Part shown: positions 4,759 through 6,250 of the stretch, piece after piece | Position numbering within the stretch: position 1 is the first letter of the stretch | Layout of the letters: each line of letters starts with the position of its first letter | From: an uncultured Eubacteriales bacterium | GTDB taxonomy: Bacteria; Bacillota; Clostridia; Oscillospirales; Oscillospiraceae | NCBI GenBank assembly: GCA_949744025.1 | Contig: CATJWA010000285.1 | Location: 1-6,250 of the forward strand | Direction: 5' to 3' | DNA: 6,250 nucleotides | Notes under the pieces: generated by a model | The model's input: the letters and a program-made list of their open reading frames with translations, nothing else | What the model was told of the DNA's origin: nothing | The model's database searches: none | Made by a program: the position numbers and the translations under genes

Positions 4759-5627
4759 GATTGAACGCTCTTACAAAGCGCTTTCGTGACTTCACCGCTG
4801 TAAACGGCGTCAGCTGCGCCATGTCCTCTGGCGTCTACGGCCTGCTGGGCGTCAACGGCGCGGGCAAGACCACGCTTATGCGTATGCTCTGCACGCTCAT
4901 ACCGCCCAGCGAGGGACAAATCACCCTCAACGGCGCGGACATCTTTCAGATGGGCGCGAACTACCGGAAAATTTTAGGCTATCTGCCCCAGGACTTCGGC
5001 TGCTACCCGGACTTTTCCGCCGAGGACTATCTGCTCTACGTCGCCTCGATAAAGGGGCTGAGCCCCGCCGCCGCGCGGCGGCGTACCGGCGAGCTGCTCC
5101 ACAGCGTGGGGCTGGAGAGTGCTCACAAAAAGAAAACCAAGACCTTCTCCGGCGGCATGAAGCGCCGGCTCGGAATAGCCCAGGCTATGCTCAACGACCC
5201 GCAGATTCTCATCTTAGACGAGCCCACCTCGGGACTGGACCCCAACGAGCGCATACGCTTCCGCAATCTCATAAGCGAGCTGGCCCAGGACCGGCTGGTG
5301 CTGCTGAGCACGCACATCGTCTCCGACGTGGAGTACATCGCGGGGGAAATTTTCCTCATGCGCGGCGGCGAGCTTCTCCACAGCGGCAGCACCCAGGAGC
5401 TCATTGCCGCGATGCCCGAGCGCGTGTGGCTGTGCACCGTGCCGCGGGAGCAGGCCGCGCACCTTGAGCGGGAGTACAAGGTCGCCAATGTCCGCCTTGC
5501 CGGCGGCGGGGCACAGCTTCGCATACTCTCCGCCGAGCCGCCCTTCCCAAACGCGGAGCAGGCCGAGGCCACGCTTGAGGACGTGTTCCTGTCCTACTTC
5601 GGCCAGACGGGAGGTGAGCTGGAATGA
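4749..5627 (+). CDS. ABC transporter ATP-binding protein (ABC-2 exporter type)
   Basis: Cytoplasmic ATPase of 292 residues powering the permease encoded next. Nucleotide-binding motifs are complete: Walker A GVNGAGKTT (34-42), Q-loop Gln81 in GYLPQDFG, signature FSGGM (133-137), Walker B ILILDEP (153-159) with catalytic Glu158, D-loop SGLD (161-164) and switch His189 in LLSTH. About 100 residues follow the core and end with the LEDVFLSYFG segment common in drug, bacteriocin and lipid-type ABC-2 exporters. The start overlaps the membrane-protein gene by 10 bp, with GGAG at 4736-4739, 9 nt upstream. The stop overlaps the permease ATG. The sequence does not identify what is exported; peptide antibiotic resistance or envelope homeostasis is the usual role in this context. 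Confidence 0.95.
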   Translation: MELRLNALTKRFRDFTAVNGVSCAMSSGVYGLLGVNGAGKTTLMRMLCTLIPPSEGQITLNGADIFQMGANYRKILGYLPQDFGCYPDFSAEDYLLYVASIKGLSPAAARRRTGELLHSVGLESAHKKKTKTFSGGMKRRLGIAQAMLNDPQILILDEPTSGLDPNERIRFRNLISELAQDRLVLLSTHIVSDVEYIAGEIFLMRGGELLHSGSTQELIAAMPERVWLCTVPREQAAHLEREYKVANVRLAGGGAQLRILSAEPPFPNAEQAEATLEDVFLSYFGQTGGELE

Positions 5628-6250
5628 CGCACTACGAGCTGAAAAAGATTTTCTCCCGGCGCATAAACCAGATTGTCCTGCTGATATTGGCAGGTCTGAC
5701 GGCGGTGTGCGTCTTCATCGGGCTGAACACCGTCAGCTACTCTATCCCCGATGAAAACGCCGAGTACGGCGTGCGCCACATCTCCGGCCGCGCGGCCGCC
5801 GCGCACCTTCGCGCGGACATGGCACAGTACGAGGGTCCGCTGACGGAGGAGATGCTGCGCCGGATAATCGAGGAAAACGCGCGCCTGAAAGCCCTGCCGC
5901 AATGGCAGTCAACAGATGTTACCGACAGCAACTACATCTACTGCCTCACCCAAGGCTACCGCGATATCCGCGACCTCTGCGCCGTGGCCTGCACGGACTT
6001 TCAGGAGTTCGACTACTACGCCCTCGACAGCCTAAAACCCGAGGACGCAGACAGTTTTTACGCACTGCGCACCCAGAAAATGCTCGAGTGGCTCAGCACT
6101 CCCGAAAACTCCAGAAATTTCACGCCGGCGGAGCGGGAGTTTATAACGGACCGCTATGAGGCGCTGGAGACCCCCTTGACCTACCACCCCTACATGGGCT
6201 GGAACGCCGTCTTTGACCAAGCTCCGACGATGCTGATGATTATGACCTTC
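5624..6250 (+). CDS. ABC-2 type permease, N-terminal part (cut by window end)
   Basis: The frame opens at ATG 5624, overlapping the ATPase stop (ATGA), and stays open to the window end: 209 residues with no stop. GGGAGGTGA at 5609-5617, 6 nt upstream, is one of the best ribosome binding sites in the window. The product starts MTHYELKKIFSRR, a typical cytoplasmic ABC-2 permease opening. It has one transmembrane helix at about 15-36, then about 160 hydrophilic residues predicted outside the membrane, rich in acidic and aromatic residues. A new hydrophobic segment is beginning at the edge (PTMLMIMTF). A large extracytoplasmic domain between helices 1 and 2 is known in several ABC-2 exporters that sense or bind envelope substrates. 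It is presumably the partner of the preceding ATPase. Confidence 0.88.
   Translation, partial: MTHYELKKIFSRRINQIVLLILAGLTAVCVFIGLNTVSYSIPDENAEYGVRHISGRAAAAHLRADMAQYEGPLTEEMLRRIIEENARLKALPQWQSTDVTDSNYIYCLTQGYRDIRDLCAVACTDFQEFDYYALDSLKPEDADSFYALRTQKMLEWLSTPENSRNFTPAEREFITDRYEALETPLTYHPYMGWNAVFDQAPTMLMIMTF

Noticed and set aside
5123..5572. Minus-strand frame opposite the ABC ATPase
   Set aside because: It is a shadow of a gene with all ABC motifs intact.
5404..6159. Alternative plus-strand frames (5404-5754 and 5902-6159) overlapping the ATPase end and the permease
   Set aside because: The permease frame from 5624 has a superior ribosome binding site and an overlap start, and it runs open to the window end; these products are Arg/Pro-rich shadows.

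Overview
The window looks like a chromosomal segment of a GC-rich, anaerobic Gram-positive bacterium. Most likely it is a Clostridia member of the Oscillospiraceae/Ruminococcaceae type. This is an inference from strong GGAGG-type ribosome binding sites, the rubrerythrin plus rubredoxin-fused flavin reductase pair typical of strict anaerobes, an ECF sigma/ABC cassette, and GC-rich codon use (Arg CGC, Leu CTG/CTC) in all genes but one. No 16S gene or other taxonomic marker is present.

Left edge (1-418): the first 16 codons of a minus-strand gene with a perfect ribosome binding site, then a 369-bp divergent intergenic region. That region holds a candidate minus-strand promoter with a long structured leader, and a TTGACA promoter reading right. 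Region A (419-2381): a co-directional redox cluster made of a short-chain dehydrogenase/reductase, a flavin reductase-rubredoxin fusion (high-molecular-weight rubredoxin type) and a complete rubrerythrin. The last two plausibly form an NAD(P)H to flavin to rubredoxin to peroxidase chain for scavenging H2O2/O2. The dehydrogenase is co-transcribed and its substrate cannot be read.

Region B (2382-3499): an AT-rich island. A strong hairpin with a T-rich tail and a TATAAT promoter precede one alpha/beta hydrolase gene whose codon use is unlike its neighbours. Two long perfect inverted repeats (16-bp and 15-bp stems) follow it. A 13/15 direct repeat flanks the island. Together these suggest horizontal acquisition.

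Region C (3500 to beyond 6250): a tightly packed, translationally overlapping operon. It encodes an ECF sigma factor, a six-helix membrane protein with a cytoplasmic N-terminus (candidate anti-sigma/sensor), an ABC ATPase, and the start of an ABC-2 type permease with a large extracytoplasmic domain, which is cut by the window end. A 14-bp perfect palindrome sits just upstream of the sigma gene and may be its operator. The cassette reads as an envelope-stress or antimicrobial-response transporter controlled by its own sigma factor; that role is inferred from gene content. No transposase, CRISPR array, tRNA or rRNA was seen.
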